41,960 nt of DNA from Mogibacterium sp. (GCA_017431685.1 JAFRKO010000015.1:1-41960); one strand, 5' to 3'. Counted from the first letter of the stretch, positions 24,975 to 33,719 are shown. Numbers and translations are program-made. Notes: generated from the letters alone by a model not told the origin.

Positions 24975-25760
24975 TTACTTCGCTCTCTTTCTTGCCTTTT
25001 CTCTGGCCAGAAATTCCTTGGTGAATTCCTGGTATGCTTTAGCGCCCTGCGCTTTCGGATCGTAATCGATGATCGGTTTTCCAAAGCTCGGGGCTTCTGC
25101 AAGTCTTACGTTGCGCGGGATTATGGTGTGGTACATGGCCGGTCCGAAGAAGTTTCTGACATCTGCAACAACAGCCTGCGAAAGATTCGTTCTTCCGTCG
25201 AACATGCTCAGTATGACTCCGTCTATGTAAAGACCCGGATTAAGTCTTTCTTTTACCTTTTCGATGGTACTGATGAGCTGGCTTACTCCCTCAAGAGCGT
25301 AGAATTCGCACTGGATAGGGATCAGAACACTGTTGACTGCGGTGAGGGAATTGATTGTCAGAATGCCCAGTGAAGGAGGGCAGTCGACCAGGATATAGTC
25401 GTAATCGTTTCTTACCGCATCAATGACTCTCTTCAGTCTGCGCTCACGGCCCTCGAGCAGAGCAAGCTCTACTTCTGCTCCTGCAAGATCTACGCTGGCA
25501 GGAATTATGAAGAGGTTCTCCGTATTCGTTGGCAGTACGGCTTTTTTTACATCAAAGTCTGTGTCTATCAGCGCGTCGTAGAGGGTGGATTTCAGAGTCC
25601 TCTTGCGAATACCAATACCGCTGGTCGTATTTCCCTGCGGATCGATGTCTACCATGAGAACCTTCTTTCCTCTGCGTGCCAGACACGCTGCCAGATTTAT
25701 GTTGGTGGTCGTTTTACCGACACCGCCCTTTTGATTAAAAATAGCAATAGCCTTGCCCAT
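24975..25760 (-). CDS. parA: Chromosome partitioning ATPase ParA (Soj)
   Basis: A 261-residue Walker-type ATPase. It begins with the deviant Walker A KGGVGKTTTNINLAACLA at residues 10-27, followed by VLMVDIDPQGNTTSGIG and the Walker B LVDCPPSLGILT. ParA forms ATP-dependent dimers on DNA, released by ParB, and in Firmicutes Soj also controls DnaA. The RBS GGAGGTAATT is strong. It heads the long operon that runs toward ltaS. The -10-like TATAAT at 25807-25812 (minus strand) is the likely promoter, though its -35 is weak. Confidence 0.97.
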   Translation of the reverse strand: MGKAIAIFNQKGGVGKTTTNINLAACLARRGKKVLMVDIDPQGNTTSGIGIRKRTLKSTLYDALIDTDFDVKKAVLPTNTENLFIIPASVDLAGAEVELALLEGRERRLKRVIDAVRNDYDYILVDCPPSLGILTINSLTAVNSVLIPIQCEFYALEGVSQLISTIEKVKERLNPGLYIDGVILSMFDGRTNLSQAVVADVRNFFGPAMYHTIIPRNVRLAEAPSFGKPIIDYDPKAQGAKAYQEFTKEFLAREKARKRAK

Positions 25761-25806
25761 TAATTACCTCCTGCGGGACATAGTTCCCGATTAAACACTT
25801 CCGTGT

Positions 25807-25893
25807 ATTATACGCTAAATCGGTGAAGGTTTTCTACTTTAATAAGTGCTGAATTTGTGAGGATTTCGTGTTTTTGTGGCCTTTAATAAGTGC
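25807..25893 (-). promoter_or_regulatory. parA: parA promoter region with a 13-bp direct repeat
   Basis: On the minus strand a TATAAT lies at 25807-25812, about 50 bases before the ATG. The sequence CTTTAATAAGTGC occurs twice, at 25837-25849 and 25881-25893, 44 bases (about four helical turns) apart, upstream of the -10. The copies could be binding sites for a regulator. The rest of the 25761-26233 gap holds the two parS sites and the right end of the TnpB element, and no gene that I would accept. Confidence 0.35.
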
Positions 25894-25949
25894 AAAATGC
25901 AAATTGTGTCATATGAGAAGACTAACCACTATATATAGGAATTCAAAAA

Positions 25950-25965
25950 TGTTCCACGTGGAACA
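25950..25965. promoter_or_regulatory. parS site 1
   Basis: TGTTCCACGTGGAACA is a perfect 16-bp palindrome that fits the ParB-binding consensus TGTTNCACGTGNAACA. It is 190 bases upstream of parA. Confidence 0.93.
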
Positions 25966-26095
25966 TTTTTGCGACCATCTGATTATGAGCTGGCCTCTAT
26001 AATGAAACGTATGTATTTTGTATTGTGTTTTTAAACAATCGTTCCAATATTATCTCAACAATGCCTTTATAGAAAAGCGAAATAGATCTTGCGAA

Positions 26096-26111
26096 TGTTC
26101 CACGTGGAACA
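26096..26111. promoter_or_regulatory. parS site 2
   Basis: A second identical 16-bp palindrome, 146 bases from the first (centre to centre). Its far edge is only 122 bases from the end of tnpB. Confidence 0.93.
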
Positions 26112-26268
26112 TTTCAGTTTCCCATCAGCCGCCTGCGTGCACTTCAGGCTTGCAGCAGCCTGTTAAGCAAATCGTATTTTATCTGCTGCTCCGTGTTTAC
26201 TCTGGAGAGGGGCGCTGCATTAGGGACAGCTGATTATGCCCCGCCGAAGAAAGGTATACTATCTTCGG
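26112..26268 (-). ncRNA. Candidate TnpB right end / omega-RNA scaffold
   Basis: For TnpB genes the guide RNA usually covers the 3' end of the coding sequence and the right end of the element. Here two stems fit that place on the minus strand: CCGAAGA with TCTTCGG (26262-26268 and 26244-26250, loop of 11) inside the last codons, and CAGGCT with AGCCTG (26157-26162 and 26145-26150, loop of 6) downstream. The exact element end, and so the guide start, cannot be fixed from one copy. The far limit here is set at parS site 2 and is arbitrary. Confidence 0.35.
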
Positions 26269-27355
26269 ACCGTACCAGGTACTGAATTCCCTTGTTGTAC
26301 AAATTAATAGCTGCAACTCTGTCATCATTTGATTTGTATCTGCAAGAAACGCACCTAAAGATGTGTTTTGATCTTATCCTGTTTGCTTTAGCTCTTCTCC
26401 CACACAAAGGACATGTTTGAGAAGTATAAGCTGGGTCAACCTTAATAACCATTTGTCCTCTCAAAGATGCTTTATAAATAAGTTTCTGCTCAAGATCAAA
26501 ATACGCCCAAGTGCAGCAATTGTTATTTTTATCTCTAATATGAAGCTTCGACCTTTTAATACCTGCTAAATCTTCAATTACGAAAAGGGTGCCTTTTGGT
26601 TGTGATTCAGAGAGTGCCTTACTGATGCAATGGTTGACATCTTGTAACCAACGGTGTTCTCTCTGTCCGATGGCCTTAAGTCTTTTCCTTGAAGAAGCTG
26701 TACGTTTCCTATATAGTTCCTCCCTGATATTATCAAAATGAGCTCTTCTGGCATTTACTCTAGCTCCAGAATAGAAAGTTGTTTTTCCCTTTGTATCATA
26801 TGTTGTTGCTATAAAACGGATTCCTCTATCAACTCCAACAACATTTATAATATCTTTTTCTTTAACATCAGGGATCTCAAAGGTTACTGGTATATAAAAA
26901 TAAAACTTTTTATGACGATATATAAGACTTGCTGTGCCATATTTACCCTTTAGTGCATAGTTTGTATATATAAAAGACAATTTCTTTCGTCCCTGAAGCG
27001 TATTAATAGATACCACATCATCCAGAAAAGAATAATCTCTGTTCCAGACAAGATCGAGTTGTGGTTTATTAAAGAAAATTTGTTTCCACGGATGATGATT
27101 AGTATCAAGAGAAACATATTTTGCCCTAACTGTTCGTAATACGGATATCGCCATCTGAGAACGAATAGCAAATCTTTCTCTAAGCTCATAATACAAAGCA
27201 TTCTGCAGATCCCTTAGCCTCGTATTCTGTGTTATAAAAATATATCTTGATACATAATTACAAGCTTCTTTATACACACGCATCGTGTCTAACAAAAGTT
27301 CCCTGGTTTGTTCATCAGGAAGTATTTGTAATTTAGAATTTAGTGTTATTAGCAT
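26234..27355 (-). CDS. tnpB: TnpB, IS200/IS605-family RNA-guided nuclease
   Basis: A 373-residue TnpB (OrfB). The RuvC-like catalytic residues are all visible: the Asp of NVVGVDRGIRFIA near 176, the Glu of FVIEDLAGIKR near 261, and the Asp of KSNDDRVAAINLYNKG near 345. The zinc finger CPLCG...CVSC is near 318-340. It is therefore probably active as an omega-RNA-guided endonuclease, which helps retain the element. No TnpA is nearby. Codon use is visibly AT-richer than all neighbours, a sign of recent arrival. It lies between rsmG and the parS/parA region, pointing the same way as the core genes, and has its own promoter. Confidence 0.93.
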   Translation of the reverse strand: MLITLNSKLQILPDEQTRELLLDTMRVYKEACNYVSRYIFITQNTRLRDLQNALYYELRERFAIRSQMAISVLRTVRAKYVSLDTNHHPWKQIFFNKPQLDLVWNRDYSFLDDVVSINTLQGRKKLSFIYTNYALKGKYGTASLIYRHKKFYFYIPVTFEIPDVKEKDIINVVGVDRGIRFIATTYDTKGKTTFYSGARVNARRAHFDNIREELYRKRTASSRKRLKAIGQREHRWLQDVNHCISKALSESQPKGTLFVIEDLAGIKRSKLHIRDKNNNCCTWAYFDLEQKLIYKASLRGQMVIKVDPAYTSQTCPLCGRRAKANRIRSKHIFRCVSCRYKSNDDRVAAINLYNKGIQYLVRSEDSIPFFGGA

Positions 27356-27377
27356 ATAAAGTGACTCCTATTCATCA

Positions 27378-27391
27378 GAACGCTTGTTCTC
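27378..27391. promoter_or_regulatory. LexA-like SOS box at the tnpB promoter
   Basis: AGAACGCTTGTTCT is a perfect inverted repeat that contains GAAC-N4-GTTC, the core of the Firmicute LexA (DinR) box. It lies immediately downstream of the tnpB -10 hexamer, at the expected transcription start. LexA bound there would repress tnpB until DNA damage. The 8-base core alone would occur about once in 65 kb by chance, so position is the main argument. Confidence 0.4.
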
Positions 27392-27393
27392 TC

Positions 27394-27421
27394 ATTATAG
27401 TCCAGAATCATGCATTTTCAA
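27394..27421 (-). promoter_or_regulatory. tnpB: Promoter of tnpB
   Basis: On the minus strand TTGAAA (27416-27421) and a perfect TATAAT (27394-27399) are 16 bases apart, about 40 bases before the ATG at 27355. This is one of the best promoters in the window. The ATG is preceded by AGGAGTCACTTTAT. Confidence 0.7.
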
Positions 27422-27442
27422 GGTTTCAAAGGAGGAACGAAC

Positions 27443-27487
27443 ATGAAAAAACAAGCACAAAACCGCCAAAATTCCATGCTTGCATAA
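27443..27487 (+). CDS. Tiny ORF (14 aa) with a strong RBS, opposite tnpB
   Basis: AAAGGAGGAACGAAC places a near-perfect Shine-Dalgarno 6-7 bases before an ATG; the frame reads MKKQAQNRQNSMLA and stops. It lies just outside the tnpB promoter on the other strand, in what should be the left end of the element. It may be a real micropeptide, a remnant of a gene cut by the insertion, or chance. No family is known to me. Confidence 0.3.
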   Translation: MKKQAQNRQNSMLA

Positions 27488-27522
27488 AACTGTTCTAAAC
27501 TAATTCAAATAGGGAATGTATG

Positions 27523-28176
27523 CTATTTCTTTATAACAACAAGAACATGCCCGGCAATTGCAGAAGGGACATCTTCATATCCGGCGACTCTGTCTAATTT
27601 CGCTCTGTTGCGGGAAAGTACTTTCTTTGCAGCTGTTATTTCTTCCTCGTAGTTCTCGCCCTTATATGCTATGAAGCTTCCGCCTTTTCTTACAAAAGGA
27701 AGACACCATCCCGAAAGCTTTTCAAGATTTGCAACGGCTCTGGAAACGCAGAGATCGAAAGCTTCGCTGTATCCGGGCTTTTTCGAAATCTCTTCAGCCC
27801 GCGCATGTACTGTTCTGAGATTGCTTATATTCAGAGTTTCAGCGAACTCGTCAATAACTCTGAGCCTTTTGAGAGTGGAGTCGAGAAGGGTAAATTCTTT
27901 CTCGGGACTTACTATTGCCAGCAGCGCGCCGGGGAAACCTGCGCCCGTGCCGACATCTATGATCTTTTCGGCTTCCTTATACTCAGGCAGGGCTGTCAGT
28001 GCAAGCGAATCGAGTACGTGCTTTACAAGCGCTTCATCCCGGTCCCTTACAGCAGTCAGGTTTATGTGTTCGTTTCTTTCCAGCACAAGATCAAGGTAGG
28101 CGAGTAGGGCGGATGCCTTCTGCTCACCGTATTCTGCCTTGAGTTTATTTATTATGGACTGTGAGTTTGAGTTCAT
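27523..28176 (-). CDS. rsmG: 16S rRNA (guanine527-N7)-methyltransferase RsmG (GidB)
   Basis: A 217-residue SAM methyltransferase that modifies G527 of 16S rRNA. Seen: ERNEHINLTAVRDRDEALVKH, the SAM loop IIDVGTGAGFPGALLAI, FTLLDSTLKRLRVIDEF and SRAVANLEKLSGWCLPF with the conserved family pattern. AGGAAAAA precedes the ATG. It follows mnmG by 39 bases in the usual mnmE-mnmG-rsmG order of origin regions; parA would normally follow, but a TnpB element lies between. Confidence 0.95.
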   Translation of the reverse strand: MNSNSQSIINKLKAEYGEQKASALLAYLDLVLERNEHINLTAVRDRDEALVKHVLDSLALTALPEYKEAEKIIDVGTGAGFPGALLAIVSPEKEFTLLDSTLKRLRVIDEFAETLNISNLRTVHARAEEISKKPGYSEAFDLCVSRAVANLEKLSGWCLPFVRKGGSFIAYKGENYEEEITAAKKVLSRNRAKLDRVAGYEDVPSAIAGHVLVVIKK

Positions 28177-28215
28177 TTTTTTCCTGTTTCTATTCCGATT
28201 TATTGACCTTATAGA

Positions 28216-30210
28216 TCACCGGCTTCTCATCTCTTTTTCGAGATAAACAAGCAGCACGTTTATATCAGCAGGGGAGACGCCTGAGATCCTGCTGGCCTGT
28301 CCGACTGTGATAGGTCGGATATCCGAAAGCTTCTGCCTGGCCTCGAGTCTGAGTCCGCCAATAGAATGATAGTCCAGATTTTCGCTCAGCTTCTTATCTT
28401 CAAGGCTTCTGAGCTTTTCTACTTCATTGATCTGCTTCTGGATATATCCGTCGTACTTAAGAATGACCTCGACCTCGGTTTTTTCGTTCTCAGTAAGGGA
28501 AGGGCGGGTCTCGTCATCTATATCTTCCAGATCCTTATAGTAGATAGCCGGTCTCTTCAGAATATCCGCAAAGCACTGATTTGCAGTCTCTTCAAGCTCC
28601 TTTTTCTTTCTTTCGAGCTGCTCTAGCTTTTCCGGATCTCCCTCGCAGGCCTCTTCCGCACGGCGTATCTCATGCTCGTAGAGGAAAGCCCTGAACGTAC
28701 CGATATCAACCCGTTTAGTTCTCAGCCTCGCGACCTCAGCATCGACTTTTGCCTTCTTTTCAAGATATCTCTTATATCTCTCTTCTGTGACCGTACCGTA
28801 CTTATAGCCGATCTCCGTGAGCCTTCTGTCAGCGTTGTCCTGTCTGAGAAGGAGCCTGTATTCCGCCCTTGAAGTCATTATGCGGTAAGGCTCGTTGGTG
28901 CCCTTGGTGACAAGATCGTCAATAAGAACTCCGATGTACGCCTGATCGCGTCTCAGCACAAGCGGCTCTTTTCCCCTGAGCTTGCTTACTGCATTGATGC
29001 CCGCCAGAAGCCCCTGAGCCGCGGCCTCTTCATAACCCGAGCTTCCGTTGAACTGACCCGCGCAGAACATGCCGTCGACAAGCTTGCTTTCAAGGCTTGG
29101 CTTTAACGAGAGGGGATCTACGCAGTCGTACTCAATTGCGTATGCAGGATTCAGAATTTCAGCGTGCTCAAGCCCCGGAATGGTCGCGTAGAATGCGTGC
29201 TGCACGTCTTCAGGAAGACTCGAGCTCATGCCCTGTATGTACATCAGGTCGGTATCTAGTCCTTCGGGTTCAACAAACAGCTGATGTCTTTTTCTGTCTT
29301 TGAAACGCGATACTTTGTCCTCGATAGACGGACAGTATCTCGGGCCGACTCCGACGATGTTGCCAGAGTACATTGCCGACTTTTCTATATTGTCGAGGAT
29401 GATTTTATGCGTCGTCTCGTTGGTATACGACAGCCAGCAGCTGATCTGCTCTATATCGTAGGTCTTGTCTTCGTTCATGAAGCTGAACGGCACAATCTTC
29501 TCATCGCCCTTCTGTTCGGTCATCGCTTCATAATCAAGCGTATCCCTGTGCATCCTCGCCGGAGTACCGGTTTTGAATCTCCTGACAGGGAAGCCGAGCT
29601 CCCTCAGATTATCACCCAGCTTTGTCGCAGGCCTGAGTCCTGAAGGTCCTGAAATGCGGATGTCATCGCCGATGAAGATCTTGCCGGCAAGGAATGTTCC
29701 GGTGCAGATTATCACCGCGTCACATGCGTATTCCGCGCCCGATGATGTCCTTACTCCTTTGATGAACTTATCCACAGCTTCTCCGGAAGCCTTGCTGTCA
29801 CTGCGTTCTGCAATCATCAGTTCTGTAATTTCATCCTCGATCAGCTCAAGATTCTCCTGTTCGCGGATTGTCTTCAGCATCTCCAGATGATACTCTTTTT
29901 TATCAGCCTGTGCTCTGAGAGAATGCACTGCAGGGCCTTTTGAAGTGTTGAGCATCTTGGACTGAATGAAAGTCTTGTCGATATTGAGACCCATCTCGCC
30001 GCCAAGCGCATCGACTTCGCGCACCAGATGACCTTTGCCTGTTCCGCCTATTGACGGATTGCACGGCATCATGGCGACGGATTCTATATCCGTGCAGAAC
30101 ATCGCAGTCTTCATTCCAAGACGCGCGCAGACAAGACCGGCCTCGCATCCCGCGTGACCGGCTCCTATTACAATTATTTCGTATTTTTTAGCTGTCGATA
30201 CTTCTTTCAA
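28216..30210 (-). CDS. mnmG: tRNA uridine-5-carboxymethylaminomethyl(34) synthesis enzyme MnmG (GidA)
   Basis: With MnmE it builds the cmnm5 group on U34 of several tRNAs using FAD, NADH and methylene-THF. The FAD dinucleotide motif [19 protein letters not shown] is at residues 15-33; [20 protein letters not shown] and the second family signature [17 protein letters not shown] are clear, and the C-terminal domain ends [20 protein letters not shown]. The length of 664 is slightly above the usual 620-640, from an insertion around residues 530-560 rich in Glu and Lys. The frame starts with TTG at 30210, preceded by AAAGGATA at 8 bases; no ATG upstream of the FAD motif is available. Confidence 0.95.
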   Translation of the reverse strand: MKEVSTAKKYEIIVIGAGHAGCEAGLVCARLGMKTAMFCTDIESVAMMPCNPSIGGTGKGHLVREVDALGGEMGLNIDKTFIQSKMLNTSKGPAVHSLRAQADKKEYHLEMLKTIREQENLELIEDEITELMIAERSDSKASGEAVDKFIKGVRTSSGAEYACDAVIICTGTFLAGKIFIGDDIRISGPSGLRPATKLGDNLRELGFPVRRFKTGTPARMHRDTLDYEAMTEQKGDEKIVPFSFMNEDKTYDIEQISCWLSYTNETTHKIILDNIEKSAMYSGNIVGVGPRYCPSIEDKVSRFKDRKRHQLFVEPEGLDTDLMYIQGMSSSLPEDVQHAFYATIPGLEHAEILNPAYAIEYDCVDPLSLKPSLESKLVDGMFCAGQFNGSSGYEEAAAQGLLAGINAVSKLRGKEPLVLRRDQAYIGVLIDDLVTKGTNEPYRIMTSRAEYRLLLRQDNADRRLTEIGYKYGTVTEERYKRYLEKKAKVDAEVARLRTKRVDIGTFRAFLYEHEIRRAEEACEGDPEKLEQLERKKKELEETANQCFADILKRPAIYYKDLEDIDDETRPSLTENEKTEVEVILKYDGYIQKQINEVEKLRSLEDKKLSENLDYHSIGGLRLEARQKLSDIRPITVGQASRISGVSPADINVLLVYLEKEMRSR

Positions 30211-30250
30211 ATTATTATCCTTTTATGAAAATGCCGCATGCGGAATCTGT

Positions 30251-31654
30251 TTACTTGCCCAGGCAGAATTTACTGAAAACAGTGTCGAGTATCTCATCAC
30301 CGACTTCTTCGCCGATGATATTACCGAGCGATTCGTAGGCATAATGTGCCGAGAGTTCAGCAACCTCAACGGGTTCACCGTTCTGCAGCATGCTTATGGA
30401 TTCTCCGAGATCGTCCGATGCCTTTCTGAGGAGGTGGACGTGCCTCTCATTAGTAACTATATTTGTCTCTCTTACGTGTATGCTTCCGAGATCGAACATC
30501 TCGCCTACAGCATCGGAGACCTTTTTTGCGGCCTCGAGAGCTCCCCTGCCGACAAGCGAGGTGCTGATTATCCGGACTCCCGGAAGTCTGCCGCGTACGC
30601 TGTCCTCAGAAACAGATCTGCCGAGGTCTTCTTTGTTTATAACCACCAGCACGTGATCAGCATCGGTCTTCTCTATGAGCGACAGGGCTTTTTCGTCCTC
30701 TTCATCAAGTTCGCGGCTTCCGTCAAGCACGAGTATTACCAGATCAGCTCCTGCGATGGCCTGAGCTGTCCTTTCAATGCCGATCTGCTCCACCTTGTCG
30801 TCAGAGTCGCGAAGGCCGGCCGTATCAACGAGTACGATAGGCACGCCTCCCAGAGACGCGCTCTCTTCGACCGTATCGCGCGTCGTACCCGGTATATCCG
30901 TTACAATTACGCGGCCTTCGCCCAGGATCGCGTTCATCAGTGAGCTCTTGCCTGCGTTCGGCTTGCCCGCGATGACAGCTCTGACTCCTTCACGGGCTAT
31001 TCTGCCGATTTTTACAGTGGCAAGAAGTTCCTCCACTTCAGAGTGCACACTGCTGAGCTGCTCAATAAGCTCGTCATATGCATCAGTCTCATAATCCTCG
31101 TCAGGATAGTCGATATCCACCGCCATCTGAGCCAGCACATCTACCAGCACGCCGCGGATGCTCTTTATGCTGTCACTGAGTCTGCCCGCGCGCTGTCTTT
31201 CAGCTATCTCAAGCGAAAGATCGGTCTTCGCTTTGATTATATCGATGACCGCCTCAGCCTGTGAGAGGTCCATCTTTCCGTTGAGAAAAGCGAGCTTTGT
31301 GAATTCGCCCGGATCTGCCATCCTTACGTGCGGAAGGCCCGAGCTGAGCACTGCCGACAGAATGGCCCGGAGCGATACATTGCTCCCGTGTCCTTGTATC
31401 TCGAGCATATCCTCGCCCGTATACGAAGCCGGTGCCTGCATGTACAGGAAGATCGCCTCATCGATGACAGCCGCGTCAGGATCGGCGCTGTCTCTTACCA
31501 CTCTGCCAAAGTACGCGTAGCGCGGCTTTATATCTTCGGGACACGAAAACATGAGCCTCTTCATGAGGCTCTTGCTTTCCGGGCCGCTGACCCTTACTAT
31601 TCCTATTCCGCCCTCACCGGGCGCTGTGGATATCGCAGCAATAGTGTCTGCCAT
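30251..31654 (-). CDS. mnmE: tRNA modification GTPase MnmE (TrmE)
   Basis: A 467-residue protein: N-terminal THF-binding domain (DTIAAISTAPGEGGIGIVRVSG), helical domain, inserted G domain with the P-loop GKPNAGKSSLMNAIL near 228-242, switch TDIPGTTRDTV, DTAGLRDSDD and NKED, and the C-terminal FSKFCLGK with the catalytic Cys. It forms the heterotetramer with MnmG. It lies 24 bases after deoB, not after jag/yidC as in most Firmicutes. Confidence 0.96.
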   Translation of the reverse strand: MADTIAAISTAPGEGGIGIVRVSGPESKSLMKRLMFSCPEDIKPRYAYFGRVVRDSADPDAAVIDEAIFLYMQAPASYTGEDMLEIQGHGSNVSLRAILSAVLSSGLPHVRMADPGEFTKLAFLNGKMDLSQAEAVIDIIKAKTDLSLEIAERQRAGRLSDSIKSIRGVLVDVLAQMAVDIDYPDEDYETDAYDELIEQLSSVHSEVEELLATVKIGRIAREGVRAVIAGKPNAGKSSLMNAILGEGRVIVTDIPGTTRDTVEESASLGGVPIVLVDTAGLRDSDDKVEQIGIERTAQAIAGADLVILVLDGSRELDEEDEKALSLIEKTDADHVLVVINKEDLGRSVSEDSVRGRLPGVRIISTSLVGRGALEAAKKVSDAVGEMFDLGSIHVRETNIVTNERHVHLLRKASDDLGESISMLQNGEPVEVAELSAHYAYESLGNIIGEEVGDEILDTVFSKFCLGK

Positions 31655-31678
31655 ATTGTTTCGTGATACCTTCCTCTT

Positions 31679-32845
31679 TTATTCTGTGATCTCAGCCAGG
31701 AACGAAGTTCCGTCGCCACGGTACTCGATGCCGAAGTATTCAGCAATAGTAGCCGCCATGTCTGCGAACGTGTCGCGTGTGCCAAGATCGACGCCCTTCT
31801 TCAGCGATGGTCCCCAGATGAGGCACGGGATGTCTTCTCTGGTGTGGTCGGTGCCCTTGTATCCAGGGTCGCAGCCGTGGTCAGCTGTTATCATCAGGAT
31901 ATCATCATGTCTCATCTTCTCCATCAGCTCACCGAACTGTTTGTCAGCAACGTTGAGCGCCTTCGTATAGCCAGGAATATCTCTTCTGTGGCCATAGATC
32001 ATGTCTGTATCTACCAGGTTCACGTAGCAGAGGCCCTCAAAGTCCGCATCTGCAAGGTCGATGGTCCTTACCATGTTAGCCGGGTTGCCCTTGTTGGAGT
32101 AGCTGAACATTACACTCTTGCCTGCGAATATGTCGTAGATCTTACCTACACCGATAGTCTGGAAGCCTTCTTTTTTCAATGCATCCAGTACTGTTTCCTT
32201 TGGCGGCTGCAGGCTGAAGTCATGGCGCCTTACAGTTCTCTGGTAAGGCCACTCTCCCTCGAACGGCCTGGCGATGATACGTCCTACGCCGTGCTCGCCC
32301 TGCATTATATCTCTTGCCTTCTGGCAGATCTCATAAAGCTCCTGAATCGGCACAACTGCCTCGTGAGCCGCGATCTGCATTACGCTGTCAGCGCTCGTGT
32401 ATACGATGAGATCCCCTGTCTTGACATGGTGATCACCGTAATCCCTTATAACTTCAGTTCCGGAATATGTCTTGTTGCAGACTATTCCTCTGCCTGTAGC
32501 CTCAGACAGCTTGTCAAGTATCTCCTGAGGGAATCCTTCATAGTATGTAGGGAGAGGTTTAGGCGATACCATTCCAGCCATCTCCCAGTGGCCTACTGTT
32601 GTATCCTTGCCGCGGGATTTCTCGTGCATGCGGCAGAAGCAGCCGTTTATTTCCTCTTTAGGATTGTAGAACGATGTGCCCTCGATATTGAAAAGGCCCA
32701 TTTTTGTCATATAAGGCACATCCAGTGCGCCGCTCTTATAGCAGGTTCCGAAGGTATCTGCTCCGAAGTCGCCGAATTCAGCCGCGTCAGGAGCTCCGCC
32801 TATGCCTGCGCTGTCGAGCACTATCCAGAATACTCTCTTGCCCAT
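31679..32845 (-). CDS. deoB: Phosphopentomutase DeoB
   Basis: An alkaline-phosphatase-superfamily enzyme of 388 residues that interconverts ribose (deoxyribose) 1-phosphate and 5-phosphate. The Mn-binding residues are in IVLDSAGIGGAPDAAEFGD at the N-terminus and in ILMITADHGCDP and DHTREDIP at the C-terminal end; the catalytic Thr lies in GKDTTVGHWEMAG. Its ATG follows the udp stop directly (TAA then ATG), and the RBS GGAAGG lies inside the udp gene, so they are translated together. Confidence 0.96.
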   Translation of the reverse strand: MGKRVFWIVLDSAGIGGAPDAAEFGDFGADTFGTCYKSGALDVPYMTKMGLFNIEGTSFYNPKEEINGCFCRMHEKSRGKDTTVGHWEMAGMVSPKPLPTYYEGFPQEILDKLSEATGRGIVCNKTYSGTEVIRDYGDHHVKTGDLIVYTSADSVMQIAAHEAVVPIQELYEICQKARDIMQGEHGVGRIIARPFEGEWPYQRTVRRHDFSLQPPKETVLDALKKEGFQTIGVGKIYDIFAGKSVMFSYSNKGNPANMVRTIDLADADFEGLCYVNLVDTDMIYGHRRDIPGYTKALNVADKQFGELMEKMRHDDILMITADHGCDPGYKGTDHTREDIPCLIWGPSLKKGVDLGTRDTFADMAATIAEYFGIEYRGDGTSFLAEITE

Positions 32846-33634
32846 TTACTTACCTTCCTTTGCCTTATCTTCTGCGATCATCAGGCGGATAGCTTCGATC
32901 GCTACACGGATAGCCAGATCGGTGTCGTGCTCCTGCGGATTCGGAAGTCCTGCCTTCTCTCTCTCCTGATTTGCAACTACCAGGAATACAGAGCCTACTC
33001 TGACTCTGCGGTACGCGCCAACGATGAAAAGGGCTGCGGATTCCATCTCAGATGCCATGCATCCCATGCGAAGCCATGCGTCCCACTTCTCGAGCAGCTC
33101 GTGGCTGTTCGGAAGAGCTTCAGGCATGTGCTGTCCGTAGAACGCGTCCTTGCACTGCACTACGCCCGCGTGATAATCCGCGCCGAGTTTCTTTGCAGCC
33201 TGTACCAGCGAAGCAGATACCGTTACATCAGAAACAGCCGGATATTCTATCGGGCAGTATTCCTTCGATGTACCTTCCATACGTACCGCGCCTGTCGCTA
33301 CCACGACATCTCCGCCCTTTACGTTGATGTCCATGCCGCCGCAGGTACCGACTCTGATGAATGTTTTGCCGCCTACATTGGCAACCTCTTCGAGAGCTAT
33401 GGAAGCCGACGGACCGCCTACTCCGGTACTCGTGCAGCTGACTTTTACTCCATCAAGATAACCTGTATAAGTTACATATTCACGACTGTCAGCGACCTTC
33501 TCCGCGTTATCAAAATAAGCCGCGATTTTAGGGACTCTGTGAGGGTCGCCCGGGAGTATTACGTACTCACCGACATCGCCCGGTCTGAGTCCTACATGAT
33601 ACTGATAGCCTCCGCCTTCTGTGTAATCTACCAT
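32846..33634 (-). CDS. udp: Uridine phosphorylase
   Basis: A nucleoside phosphorylase family I protein, 262 residues. Seen: [15 protein letters not shown] with the phosphate-binding loop, [25 protein letters not shown], and the ribose-binding [17 protein letters not shown]. The overall pattern is nearer to Udp than to DeoD, and the stretch [10 protein letters not shown] aligns with the Udp substrate region. It splits uridine (perhaps also deoxyuridine) to the base and pentose 1-phosphate, which DeoB then uses. RBS AAAGAGGTG precedes the ATG. A broader purine nucleoside phosphorylase activity is not excluded. Confidence 0.85.
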   Translation of the reverse strand: MVDYTEGGGYQYHVGLRPGDVGEYVILPGDPHRVPKIAAYFDNAEKVADSREYVTYTGYLDGVKVSCTSTGVGGPSASIALEEVANVGGKTFIRVGTCGGMDINVKGGDVVVATGAVRMEGTSKEYCPIEYPAVSDVTVSASLVQAAKKLGADYHAGVVQCKDAFYGQHMPEALPNSHELLEKWDAWLRMGCMASEMESAALFIVGAYRRVRVGSVFLVVANQEREKAGLPNPQEHDTDLAIRVAIEAIRLMIAEDKAKEGK

Positions 33635-33719
33635 AATGACACCTCTTTGATTCCTATAATAATCTCGTCAAGTCCCTGTAATAATATTGAGAAAAATGTA
33701 GATATATTATGAAAATGCC

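Noticed and set aside
26018..26233. 71-codon plus-strand frame across parS site 2
   Set aside because: It runs through a parS palindrome and the TnpB end, has no RBS and looks like random sequence.
29768..29776. Perfect DnaA box TTATCCACA
   Set aside because: It is single and lies inside mnmG; one 9-mer of this kind is expected by chance about once in 130 kb of duplex, and no cluster or AT-rich unwinding element is near.
31844..33712. Long plus-strand open frame of 622 codons opposite deoB and udp
   Set aside because: It is the antisense shadow of two well-identified genes; it has no family motif and its composition mirrors their codon bias.
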